DNA from: CmP2 sp052084925
Lineage (GTDB): Bacteria; Actinomycetota; Actinomycetes; Actinomycetales; Micrococcaceae
Direction: 5' to 3'
NCBI GenBank assembly: GCA_052084925.1
Contig: JBQDEV010000008.1
Span: forward strand, 62,001 to 126,000
DNA: 64,000 nt
Shown here: piece by piece, positions 8,967 through 16,342 of the stretch
Numbering within the stretch: position 1 is the first letter of the stretch
Layout: every line of letters starts with the position of its first letter
Notes under the pieces: model-generated
Databases searched by the model: none
Told to the model about the DNA's origin: nothing
Seen by the model: the letters and a program-made list of their open reading frames with translations, nothing else
Made by a program: the position numbers and the translations under genes

Positions 8967-9968
8967 TTACTCGGGTGTGCGATTCAGATGGGGAGAGAGG
9001 GTGGATTCGGGGTGCAGCGCTGTGAACAGTTCGTGTTCGTTCGCGCCGTGGGACAGCAGCAGCGCCATCAGCATGCGCGCTTGGAAGGGGTGCAGCGAGC
9101 CGGTGGGCAGTGCCCCGGCGGCCACGAGATCGACTCCGCCGCCGTTGCCGTAGATCGTGACGACGGGACCGAAGGGAACGCGGGTGGACAGCGCCACCGG
9201 CACCCCGGCGGCACGAGCACGCCGTACGGCCTCGGTGTAGCCGGGGCCGGCGTTGCCGGAGCCGGTGCCGGCGAGCACGATGCCATCGGCCCCGCGCTCA
9301 ACCAGGAGATCGATCAGTTCGGGATCGGAGCCAGGGAAGGTCGGCACGACCTCGACGCGCAGCTTGTCGAACGCCGAGGTGGGCGGTGCCAGCAGAGCAC
9401 GGCGGACCGGGTTTGCAATGCGGCTCACCTCTCCGGAATGCACGCGGCCCAGCAGCGCTCCTCCGGAGAAGGGGCTGCTGGCCAGGGTGTGCATCTTGGC
9501 GGTCTGGGCCGCGGCCCACACCTCGCCGTCGAAGCAGATCACCGCGCCCCAATTTTTCGTGTTCGGATCGGCAGCGACGCGGACAGCGTCGGCCAAATTG
9601 CGCGGGCCGTCGGTGTCACCGGCGTCGGCGGAGCGCTGGGCACCGGTGAACACGACGGGAACAGATTCCGCCAGCACCAGGTCGACAAGGAAGGCGGTCT
9701 CCTCCATGGTGTCGGTGCCGTGCGTGACGACGATGCCGTCGTTCTCGGCAAGCGCTGCTTCCGCAAGCACCGCCTCGGCGATGAGCCGGATCTCCCGCAG
9801 GCTCAACCGGTAACTGCCGGTGGTCAGCACGTCTCGAGAACGCACGGTCACCTCGTCGCTGACATCGGCGAGCAGGTTTTCGACAGGCTCGGATGCCACC
9901 GCACCCCGTCCGTCGACCGCACGGGAGGCAATGGTCCCGCCCGTTCCCAAAATCTTGACCGTGGTCAC
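8967..9968 (-). CDS. Asparaginase-family amidohydrolase
   Basis: 333 aa. Both catalytic signatures are intact: TGGTIAS at 9-15 with the nucleophile Thr12, and VTHGTDTMEE with Thr85/Asp86. No signal peptide, so cytosolic. Family members deamidate L-asparagine, glutamine or related half-amides. It begins (GTG at 9968) the minus-strand operon that also encodes a PuuE/imidase-like hydrolase, an MFS importer and two SDRs. That setting suggests a specialised amide substrate rather than general asparagine use. Control probably comes from the LacI-type palindrome at 10032, 64 bases upstream of the start. Confidence 0.88.
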   Translation of the reverse strand: MTTVKILGTGGTIASRAVDGRGAVASEPVENLLADVSDEVTVRSRDVLTTGSYRLSLREIRLIAEAVLAEAALAENDGIVVTHGTDTMEETAFLVDLVLAESVPVVFTGAQRSADAGDTDGPRNLADAVRVAADPNTKNWGAVICFDGEVWAAAQTAKMHTLASSPFSGGALLGRVHSGEVSRIANPVRRALLAPPTSAFDKLRVEVVPTFPGSDPELIDLLVERGADGIVLAGTGSGNAGPGYTEAVRRARAAGVPVALSTRVPFGPVVTIYGNGGGVDLVAAGALPTGSLHPFQARMLMALLLSHGANEHELFTALHPESTLSPHLNRTPE

Positions 9969-10031
9969 GCTGTGCCGCCCTGCTTTCCTTGGCTGATCTG
10001 TCTGGGCACACGGTCACCCAAGCGAATGCCG

Positions 10032-10041
10032 CAAACGTTTG
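10032..10041. promoter_or_regulatory. LacI-type operator
   Basis: CAAACGTTTG, a perfect 10-bp palindrome with the central CG step characteristic of LacI/CcpA-type operators. It lies in the 165-bp divergent space between the asparaginase operon and the lacI-type gene, so one site could control both directions. Family knowledge supports the assignment; binding is inferred. Confidence 0.65.
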
Positions 10042-10077
10042 TGTAGCGTGTGCAATGATGACATTAGCCCACAGAAA

Positions 10078-10093
10078 TGTGAGACGCAACACA
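10078..10093. promoter_or_regulatory. CRP/GlxR-like site (weaker)
   Basis: TGTGAGACGCAACACA agrees with TGTGA-N6-TCACA at 9 of 10 fixed positions. It lies in the same divergent promoter region as the LacI palindrome, 41 bases before the lacI-type start. Its left half is perfect; the right half has one change. Confidence 0.4.
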
Positions 10094-10133
10094 AAATTTT
10101 TCGAACGTGTTTCGAGCGTGTAAAGGTTTCAAT

Positions 10134-11135
10134 GTGAACAGTCGGTCATCCGTCACCCTCAAAGCTCTCGCCGAAGAGCTGGGCCTCAACGCCTCGACCG
10201 TGTCACGGGTGCTCAACAACCCGGACACTGCCGATGCGCGCTGGGCCTCCCCGGAGACCGCTCAACGCATCCTGGAATTGGCCCGCGAGCGCGGCTACTC
10301 GAAAAATCCGTACGCAGCCTCCCTGCGGACCGCGAAATCGCGGATGATCGGGGTGGTGGTCCCCCGCCTGCAAGACTTTGTTCTCGCAACCATCTACGAG
10401 GGCATTGACGAGGCCGCCACGGAACGTGACTACTTCACCGTCGTGGCGAACTCCCTGGACGACCAGGAAGCGCAACGGATCAAGGTGGAGAAACTCCTGG
10501 ACCGTCGCGTTGACGGTCTCATTCTGGGCGATGCCCTCTTCGAGGACCCGTATCTGGATGATCTGAAAGAGCGCGGCATCCCCTTCGTGCTGGTCAACCG
10601 CCGCTCACCGGGGCACGTCTCGGTGACCTGCAACGACTATGAGGGCGGGCGCATAGCGGCCCAGCACTTCCTGGCCACGGGTCGGCGCAGCTTCGGCGTG
10701 ATTGCCGGCGACCTGCGGGCCTCCACCGCCCGCGACCGCCTCGCCGGCTTCCGGGCGGCTCTCGAGGAGGCCGGGCACACGCTGCCAGAGCGACAGGTGG
10801 TACCCGGAGGATTCGATGCCGACGCCGGACGCGCCGCGGCCGAAGAACTCATGGATCGCGGACCGCTGCCCGACGCCGTCTTCGCGGCCAACGATTTCTC
10901 CGCGATCGGCGCCATCGGGGCTTTCACTCAACGGGGCGTGCGCATCCCGGAGGATCTGGCACTCATCGGGTTCAACGACACCCCCTTGGCTCCGGCAGTG
11001 AACCTGACGACGGTGCGCTCCCCCATGCATGAGATGGGCCGGGGCGGGCTGCTGACTCTCCTGGACCTGCTCGCCCAGCGTGAGGTCACCAGCCAGCAGC
11101 TGGCCCCCGACATGGTGATTCGCGGCACAGCATAA
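10134..11135 (+). CDS. LacI-family transcriptional regulator
   Basis: 333 aa from the GTG at 10134 (AAAGG seven bases before it). The N-terminal helix-turn-helix reads VTLKALAEELGLNASTVSRV, with the hinge-helix motif NPYAASLRT shortly after. The rest is a periplasmic-binding-protein-like effector domain ending in the LacI-typical region RIPEDLALIGFNDTPLAPAV. It is divergent from the asparaginase/imidase/MFS/SDR operon and presumably represses it until the imported compound or a product binds. Confidence 0.9.
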   Translation: MNSRSSVTLKALAEELGLNASTVSRVLNNPDTADARWASPETAQRILELARERGYSKNPYAASLRTAKSRMIGVVVPRLQDFVLATIYEGIDEAATERDYFTVVANSLDDQEAQRIKVEKLLDRRVDGLILGDALFEDPYLDDLKERGIPFVLVNRRSPGHVSVTCNDYEGGRIAAQHFLATGRRSFGVIAGDLRASTARDRLAGFRAALEEAGHTLPERQVVPGGFDADAGRAAAEELMDRGPLPDAVFAANDFSAIGAIGAFTQRGVRIPEDLALIGFNDTPLAPAVNLTTVRSPMHEMGRGGLLTLLDLLAQREVTSQQLAPDMVIRGTA

Positions 11136-11159
11136 AGTCCCGCACCGACCCAACGACGA

Positions 11160-12047
11160 TCACCAGCGCGGGACATCACGCTCGGTGATCGCCCCGGTCT
11201 CCTCATCGAAGTACTGCATCGACGAGGCTGACGAATTCAGAAGCACCCGAAATTTGGCCCCGGGCAGCGCATGCGGATGCCCGGGGTCGACGTAGGCCCG
11301 GCGCAGCTGTTTGGTGATCGCGGCCGCGGCCGTTTTCAGCAACTCCACATCGCGCGGCTGGACGGGCTCCGTCGACGGCACGACTACACCCAGTCCAGCC
11401 ACCACGGCACCGTCTGGACCAAAAATAGGTGCGGCCATGCCGCGCGCCAAGGGGTGGACGAAGCCATCGGCGATCGCCACACCCCGGCGGCGCACGTCCT
11501 CCAGCACTCGCTGCAGTTCCGCCAGAGTGCGCGGGGTCAGCTCCGTGTAGCGGTGAATTCCGTCGTCGACGAGCGCCTGCAGGAAGTCCGTTGACTTATT
11601 CAAGAGCAGCACATGGCCGATGGCGGAGGCCCCCAGGCTGATTCGCCCGCCGACCACGGTGGCATTCACCACCGCGTCGTGCCGCGAGAGTCGATCCAGA
11701 TACACCACATCGAACCCGCCCTCGACCCCCAGCTGCGTGTGCTGCCGGACCTGATCCTGGACCAGCCGCATCATCGGTGCCGCAATCTCACGCAACCCGA
11801 GGGCGCGCGGCGTTCGCGATGCCAATTCCCACAGGCGCAGACCCAGCTGGTAGGAGCGATCGGGTAGGCGCTCCAGCAGCCCCTCCCCCTCCAGCTCCGC
11901 GACCAGCCGGTGCACCGTGGACACCGGAAGCTCCGCCCGTTGGGCGATCTCCGACAGGGAGAGGAAGGCGGTCCCCACCTCGAAGGCGTCCAGAATCCGG
12001 AGGTGCCGCCCCAGCGCGGACACCGCCCCTTCACGTCGACGCGGCAT
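11160..12047 (-). CDS. IclR-family transcriptional regulator
   Basis: 295 aa from the ATG at 12047, which has a strong AGGGGAGGGG ribosome site; longer frames upstream run through the operator. The N-terminal winged helix (LSLSEIAQRAELPVSTVHRL) is followed by the IclR ligand-binding domain (GLREIAAPMM, GFDVVYLDRL, LGASAIGHVLL, RGVAIADGFVHPLARGMAAP). A short C-terminal extension (RVLLNSSASSMQYFDEETGA) goes beyond the usual family end. It is divergent from the reductase/P450 genes and probably controls them in response to an aromatic or similar ligand. It ends 24 bases from the convergent lacI-type gene. Confidence 0.9.
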   Translation of the reverse strand: MPRRREGAVSALGRHLRILDAFEVGTAFLSLSEIAQRAELPVSTVHRLVAELEGEGLLERLPDRSYQLGLRLWELASRTPRALGLREIAAPMMRLVQDQVRQHTQLGVEGGFDVVYLDRLSRHDAVVNATVVGGRISLGASAIGHVLLLNKSTDFLQALVDDGIHRYTELTPRTLAELQRVLEDVRRRGVAIADGFVHPLARGMAAPIFGPDGAVVAGLGVVVPSTEPVQPRDVELLKTAAAAITKQLRRAYVDPGHPHALPGAKFRVLLNSSASSMQYFDEETGAITERDVPRW

Positions 12048-12057
12048 ACCCCTCCCC

Positions 12058-12074
12058 TTTCCAGTGACTGGAAA
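12058..12074. promoter_or_regulatory. IclR operator candidate
   Basis: TTTCCAGTGACTGGAAA is a perfect palindrome (8-bp arms, 1-bp centre). It lies 10 bases upstream of the iclR-type start, ahead of its ribosome site. The length and the TGGAAA half-sites resemble known IclR operators (TGGAAAT-N-ATTTCCA). It probably serves autorepression and may also touch the divergent P450 promoter. Confidence 0.7.
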
Positions 12075-12092
12075 TCTCCCATCATTATTGCA

Positions 12093-12108
12093 CGTGATGC
12101 ATGTCACA
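12093..12108. promoter_or_regulatory. CRP/GlxR-like site
   Basis: CGTGATGCATGTCACA matches TGTGA-N6-TCACA at 9 of 10 fixed positions (first base C). It lies 54 bases upstream of the reductase start, in the divergent space with the IclR palindrome. A cAMP-responsive activator or repressor of the CRP/GlxR type is expected to bind such a site. Confidence 0.55.
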
Positions 12109-12162
12109 GTAAGCGTGCGACACGTACCTCCACTCCCCGATTCAGCAGCAAAGGAGACTCTG

Positions 12163-13122
12163 ATGAACCCGAGCGACTCCCGCCTCGGCGACCGACTCGT
12201 CGTCGCCCGGCGCACCCCCGTGTCGTCGAGCGTCGTCGAGCTCACCCTGCAGCGCGACGACGGCGGCCGACTGCCCGATTGGGCGCCCGGCGCCCATATC
12301 GACCTGATCCTCCCCAGCGGACGCGTCCGGCAGTACTCGCTGTGCGGCGATCGTTGGCAGCCGCACCTGTACCGCGTTGCCGTCCAGCGTGAGCCTCACA
12401 GCACCGGCGGCTCACAGGAGATCCACGATCAGCTACCGGTCGGCACCCGGGTCTCCTTCGGCGGGCCACGCAACAATTTCCGTCTCGCCCCGGCCACGGA
12501 GTATCGATTCATCGCCGGCGGCATCGGCATCACTCCCCTGCTGCCGATGATCCAGCAGGCCGACTTACTCGGCATCCCCTGGCGACTGCTCTACCTGGGG
12601 CACGAGCTTCAGCGCATGGCGTACCGGCAGCTGGCACAGCAGTATCCGGACCGGGTCACGCTGCACGCCTCCGGCCAGCACGGCCGTGCCTCCGTGCGCG
12701 ACTGGCTCGGAACCCCGGACACGGACACACTGATCTACGCCTGCGGCCCGGAGCGGCTGCTGGATGCGCTGCCGGCCGAGTGCTCCGTGCTGCCCAGCTC
12801 GCGCCTGCGCATCGAGCGCTTCAGCAGTCCACTGGCGGAGGTGCCGATCAGCCGAGAATCCTTCGACATCGTGCTCTCCCGCAGCGGACGCCGCATCGCG
12901 GCGACGGGGTCAACCTCGGTCGTCGAGGTGCTCTCCGACGCGGGCATCGACGTCATCACCTCCTGTTCCCGCGGCGTCTGCGGGACGTGTGAGGTGGGCG
13001 TCGTCGATGGCCGCGTTGATCATCGGGACGCGATTCTCGACGACGACGAACGCTCCCGCCATGACTGCATGTTCCCCTGCGTCTCCCGCTCCCTGTCCGA
13101 CCGCCTCGTTCTCGACCTCTGA
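12163..13122 (+). CDS. VanB/PDR-type ferredoxin-fused oxidoreductase
   Basis: 319 aa; AAGGAG six bases before the ATG. Phthalate-dioxygenase-reductase architecture: flavin-binding barrel with RQYSL (56-60), nucleotide-binding domain with GGIGITP (119-125) and CGPE (194-197), and a C-terminal plant-type [2Fe-2S] domain with Cys268, Cys273, Cys276 and Cys306 (CX4CX2CX29C). It moves electrons from NAD(P)H through FMN to the iron-sulfur cluster and on to an oxygenase. VanB-type reductases normally serve Rieske oxygenases; here the partner is the P450 11 bases downstream, whose operon it shares. Confidence 0.9.
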   Translation: MNPSDSRLGDRLVVARRTPVSSSVVELTLQRDDGGRLPDWAPGAHIDLILPSGRVRQYSLCGDRWQPHLYRVAVQREPHSTGGSQEIHDQLPVGTRVSFGGPRNNFRLAPATEYRFIAGGIGITPLLPMIQQADLLGIPWRLLYLGHELQRMAYRQLAQQYPDRVTLHASGQHGRASVRDWLGTPDTDTLIYACGPERLLDALPAECSVLPSSRLRIERFSSPLAEVPISRESFDIVLSRSGRRIAATGSTSVVEVLSDAGIDVITSCSRGVCGTCEVGVVDGRVDHRDAILDDDERSRHDCMFPCVSRSLSDRLVLDL

Positions 13123-13132
13123 GAGGATTCCC

Positions 13133-14434
13133 ATGACCTCGATCGCCCCTTCCCGCTGCCCGTTCTCCAGCGCCGCCACTGAAAATCACCCCGCGTCCGA
13201 CTCCGCGCACGGCACCACCGTCGCTCCCGCGGTTCCGATCCTCGATGAGGACCCCTTCGACGAGTCGAACCTCGCCGATCCGCACCCCATGCACGAACGC
13301 CTCCGCGAGGCACCGGGGGAGATCGTGTATCTGCCCCGGTATGACACCTACGCGGTGGCCCGCTATGACGTGGTTCGGGAGACCTTGGAGAGCTGGCAGG
13401 ACTTCGCCAGCGGGGCCGGTGTCGGGCTGAGCAACTTCAACCGGGAGGAGCCCTGGCGCAAGCCATCGCTGCTGCTGGAGGCCGATCCGCCACGCCATGA
13501 TGCCCCGCGTGCGGCCCTCGAGAAGATCCTCGGACCCCGGCGCCTGCGCCGCTACGAGCAGGGGTGGATGGAGACCGCCCGCCGACTCGTCGATGCACTG
13601 CTCACACCAGATAGACTCCGCAACGGACAGCGGCGCATCGATGCCGTCACCGCGATCTCCGAGGTCTACCCGCTGCAGGTCTTCCCCGACGCCGTCGGCC
13701 TGCAGCACGGCGGACTGGAGAACCTGCTGCCCTATGGGAACTTCGCCTTCAACGCCTTCGGTCCCCGTAATCGCCTGGTGACCGACGAGGCCGAGACCAT
13801 TCAGCCAGTCATGGAGTGGGTCGCGCAGCAGTGCCCGCGAGACGCGCTGTCGGACCAGGGCTTCGGTGCGGACATCTGGGCCGCGGCAGACCATCGCGAC
13901 ATCACCGAGGAACAGGCCCCACTGATCGTCCGCTCACTGCTCACCGCCGGCGTCGACACCACCGTGTACGGCATCTCCGCGGTGCTCTACCACCTCGCCT
14001 CGAATCCAGAGCAGTACCAGCGCCTGCGCAGCGACCCCGGCCTCATCCGACGCGTTTTCGAGGAGGCGCTGCGGTTAGAGTCCCCCGTGCAGACCTTCTT
14101 CCGGACCACGACCCGTGAGGTGTCCATCGGGGGGACGACGCTTCCGGCCGACCAGAAGGTGCTGATGTTCCTCGGCGCGGCCAACCGCGACCCGCGCCGC
14201 TGGGAAAACCCGGACGCCTTCGATCTCGACCGGAACCCCTCCGGACACGTGGCCTTCGGCAGCGGCATCCACCAGTGCGTGGGCCAGCACGTGGCCCGGC
14301 TGGAGGCCGCCTGCATTCTCACCGCGCTGATCGAGCGCGTCGAGCACCTCGAATTCGCCGCACCGCCCGAGCGCAAGATCAACAACACCCTGCTCGGCTG
14401 GAAGTCCCTGCCGCTGCGGCTGCACACCGCGTGA
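13133..14434 (+). CDS. Cytochrome P450, CYP199-like
   Basis: 433 aa; GAGAGGA precedes the ATG at 13133. Complete P450: I-helix AGVDTT (272-277), ExxR at 311-314, haem loop FGSGIHQCVG with Cys382 as iron ligand. The stretches MFLGAANRDPRRW and GHVAFGSG resemble the CYP199 group, whose members demethylate or hydroxylate para-substituted benzoates such as 4-methoxybenzoate. Soluble and cytosolic. Its redox partner is encoded just upstream. Together with a divergent IclR regulator this looks like an aromatic-acid O-demethylation or hydroxylation module; the substrate is inferred from resemblance only. Confidence 0.88.
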   Translation: MTSIAPSRCPFSSAATENHPASDSAHGTTVAPAVPILDEDPFDESNLADPHPMHERLREAPGEIVYLPRYDTYAVARYDVVRETLESWQDFASGAGVGLSNFNREEPWRKPSLLLEADPPRHDAPRAALEKILGPRRLRRYEQGWMETARRLVDALLTPDRLRNGQRRIDAVTAISEVYPLQVFPDAVGLQHGGLENLLPYGNFAFNAFGPRNRLVTDEAETIQPVMEWVAQQCPRDALSDQGFGADIWAAADHRDITEEQAPLIVRSLLTAGVDTTVYGISAVLYHLASNPEQYQRLRSDPGLIRRVFEEALRLESPVQTFFRTTTREVSIGGTTLPADQKVLMFLGAANRDPRRWENPDAFDLDRNPSGHVAFGSGIHQCVGQHVARLEAACILTALIERVEHLEFAAPPERKINNTLLGWKSLPLRLHTA

Positions 14435-14503
14435 TAACGCCGCTCACGCCCCCATCACCACCGATGTCACCACCAGCACCATCACCATCTGAGGGAGAAC
14501 ACC

Positions 14504-15490
14504 ATGTCCACCACCACGCCATCCCGACGCACCCGCGGACCCGTCGCCGCCGGAGTCCTCTGCGCAGCCCTGGTCCTCGCCGCCTGCGGGTCGACCTCGT
14601 CCGCACAGGAGTCACCCGCCTCCGCGGACAGCGGTGACCCCTCCGAGGTGACCATCGGCTACTTCCCCCTGGTGCACACCGCCAGCATCGTGCACGCCGA
14701 GGAGGCAGGCTATCTCGCCGACGGCGGCATCGAGGCAGAGCTCACCCAGACCGAGGGTGGTGCCGCCGCGATCCCAGCCCTGATATCCGGCGACGTCGAC
14801 ATTCTCTACAGCAACTACACCTCGGTGCTGCTGGCCGCCGAGCGCGGATTGCCGGTCGTGATGATCTCCGGGAACGACATCGCCGCCGATGACCACGGCA
14901 TCTTCGTCGCGGAAGATTCCCCGGTGGAGACTCTTGAGGATTTGGAAGGAATGAGCTTCGCCGTCAACAACCTGCAGAACATCGGCACGGTCGCCATCTA
15001 CGCACAACTGGAGGAGCTCGGGCTCACCCGCGATGCGGTAGATCTGATCGAGATGCCCAACCCGGATATGGCGGCTGCGGCGACCAACGGCAACGTGGAT
15101 GCGATCTGGCAGGTGGAGCCCTTCCAGACCCTCGCCCATCAGGCCGGACTGAAGCGCATCGGGGACATGTTCTCCGGGCCGGCCCAGGACATGCCGGTGG
15201 GCGGCTGGGTCACCACCCGGGAGTTCGCCGAGAACAACCCGGAGGTCATTGCGGCCTTCCAGGAGGCGCTGCGCCAATCCACAGACGACCTAGAGGAGAA
15301 CCGAGAACGGCACCTGGAACTCGTGCCGGAATACACGCAGATCAGCGCCGAGGTGGCCGAGGAGCTGGCCCTGCCTCACTACGATCCGGAACTGAAGATC
15401 GACGCCCTCCAAACCGGAGCGGACCTGATGCTGGAGTACGGAATCATCTCCGAGGAACTCGACGTGGCCAGCCTGACCGTCAATCCCTGA
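14504..15490 (+). CDS. ABC transporter substrate-binding lipoprotein (NMT1/TauA type)
   Basis: 328 aa; GAGGGAG lies ahead of the ATG. Lipoprotein signal peptide ending VLAACGS. The mature protein is a NMT1/TauA/SsuA-type binding protein (IGYFPLVHTASIVHAEEAGY near the start, then SGDVDILYSNYTSVLLA and WQVEPFQTLA), a group that binds taurine, sulfonates, pyrimidine precursors or aromatic acids. No permease or ATPase gene is adjacent: the next gene is LOG-family. It follows the P450 by 69 bases and probably delivers the P450 substrate to a transporter encoded elsewhere. Confidence 0.85.
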   Translation: MSTTTPSRRTRGPVAAGVLCAALVLAACGSTSSAQESPASADSGDPSEVTIGYFPLVHTASIVHAEEAGYLADGGIEAELTQTEGGAAAIPALISGDVDILYSNYTSVLLAAERGLPVVMISGNDIAADDHGIFVAEDSPVETLEDLEGMSFAVNNLQNIGTVAIYAQLEELGLTRDAVDLIEMPNPDMAAAATNGNVDAIWQVEPFQTLAHQAGLKRIGDMFSGPAQDMPVGGWVTTREFAENNPEVIAAFQEALRQSTDDLEENRERHLELVPEYTQISAEVAEELALPHYDPELKIDALQTGADLMLEYGIISEELDVASLTVNP

Positions 15491-15555
15491 GCAGAAACCG
15501 CGTCCCGACGGAAGGGCGTCGGCACTCGGTCGCGAGGCTCGGGCAGAATGAGGGG

Positions 15556-16185
15556 ATGACTTCATTGCGCCTCGCCCTGTTTACCGGAGCCGCCGTCGGG
15601 ACTGACCCACGCTGGGTCGATGACGTCACCGAGGTGACTCGCACGTTGGCGGAGGCTGGGCACGCGGTGGTCTACGGCGGGGGCCGCTCCGGGCTGATGG
15701 GCGTCGTGGCCGATACCGCGCTGGCCGCCGGCGCCGAGGTGTTTGGGGTGATCCCGCAGAATCTGGTGGACGCCGAGCTCGCCCACCCCGGGCTCACCGA
15801 CCTGACGGTGGTGCCGGACATGGGCGCCCGCAAGGCGCAGATGACGCTGCTCTCCGATGCGATGATCGCCCTGCCCGGCGGGGCGGGCACCCTCGAGGAA
15901 TTCTTCGACGTGTGGGTGGGGCAGGTGCTCGGCAACCACGCCAAACCGGTGGCCTTGTACTCACCGGCCGGGTTCTGGAATCCGCTGCTGGCCGTGCTGG
16001 ACGACCTGGTGGAGAAGGGGTTCATGAAGCCGGAGGCCCGGGCTGGGCTGATCGTGGCCAGCACACCGGAGCAGCTGCTGGACGGATTGGCCGGTTGGAC
16101 CCCGCCGACCCCGCGCTGGGCCGAGCGCACCGCGGCCAGCACAGACCCTGTGACCCACGCGATGCCGTCTTCGACGTCGTCGTAG
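15556..16185 (+). CDS. LOG-family (TIGR00730) Rossmann-fold protein
   Basis: 209 aa. Lysine-decarboxylase-like/LOG fold with GGGRSGLMG near residue 35 and the phosphate-binding, catalytic PGGAGTLEEFFDVW near residue 112. Family members are cytokinin-nucleotide phosphoribohydrolases that release a free base from a nucleoside 5'-monophosphate; in most bacteria this is nucleotide housekeeping. Cytosolic. The Thr/Ala-rich end after about residue 180 extends slightly past the core. It is transcribed toward the helicase and shows no functional link to the P450 operon. Confidence 0.85.
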   Translation: MTSLRLALFTGAAVGTDPRWVDDVTEVTRTLAEAGHAVVYGGGRSGLMGVVADTALAAGAEVFGVIPQNLVDAELAHPGLTDLTVVPDMGARKAQMTLLSDAMIALPGGAGTLEEFFDVWVGQVLGNHAKPVALYSPAGFWNPLLAVLDDLVEKGFMKPEARAGLIVASTPEQLLDGLAGWTPPTPRWAERTAASTDPVTHAMPSSTSS

Positions 16186-16208
16186 CGTAGACTGGCCATA
16201 CCCATTGA

Positions 16209-16226
16209 CGAGGACCTTCCTCCTCG
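16209..16226 (+). other. Small hairpin in helicase leader
   Basis: CGAGGA-CCTTCC-TCCTCG, a 6-bp stem with a 6-base loop, 24 bases after the LOG-family stop. No T-run follows, so it is a weak terminator at best. It lies inside the roughly 155-base leader ahead of the helicase start, where a structured RNA element is also possible. Confidence 0.35.
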
Positions 16227-16342
16227 ATGCCGGTCAGCACCACTCTTTTACGCACCGAACCGGGTTCGCCCGTGTGATGACGCTGCGATGCTCCGATGTG
16301 CCAGGGCCGGGACCTTTCATCCACCCGGACGGATTATTTTTC

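Noticed and set aside
16209..16226. Rho-independent terminator after the LOG-family gene
   Set aside because: Only a 6-bp stem and no T-run; kept as an unexplained hairpin.
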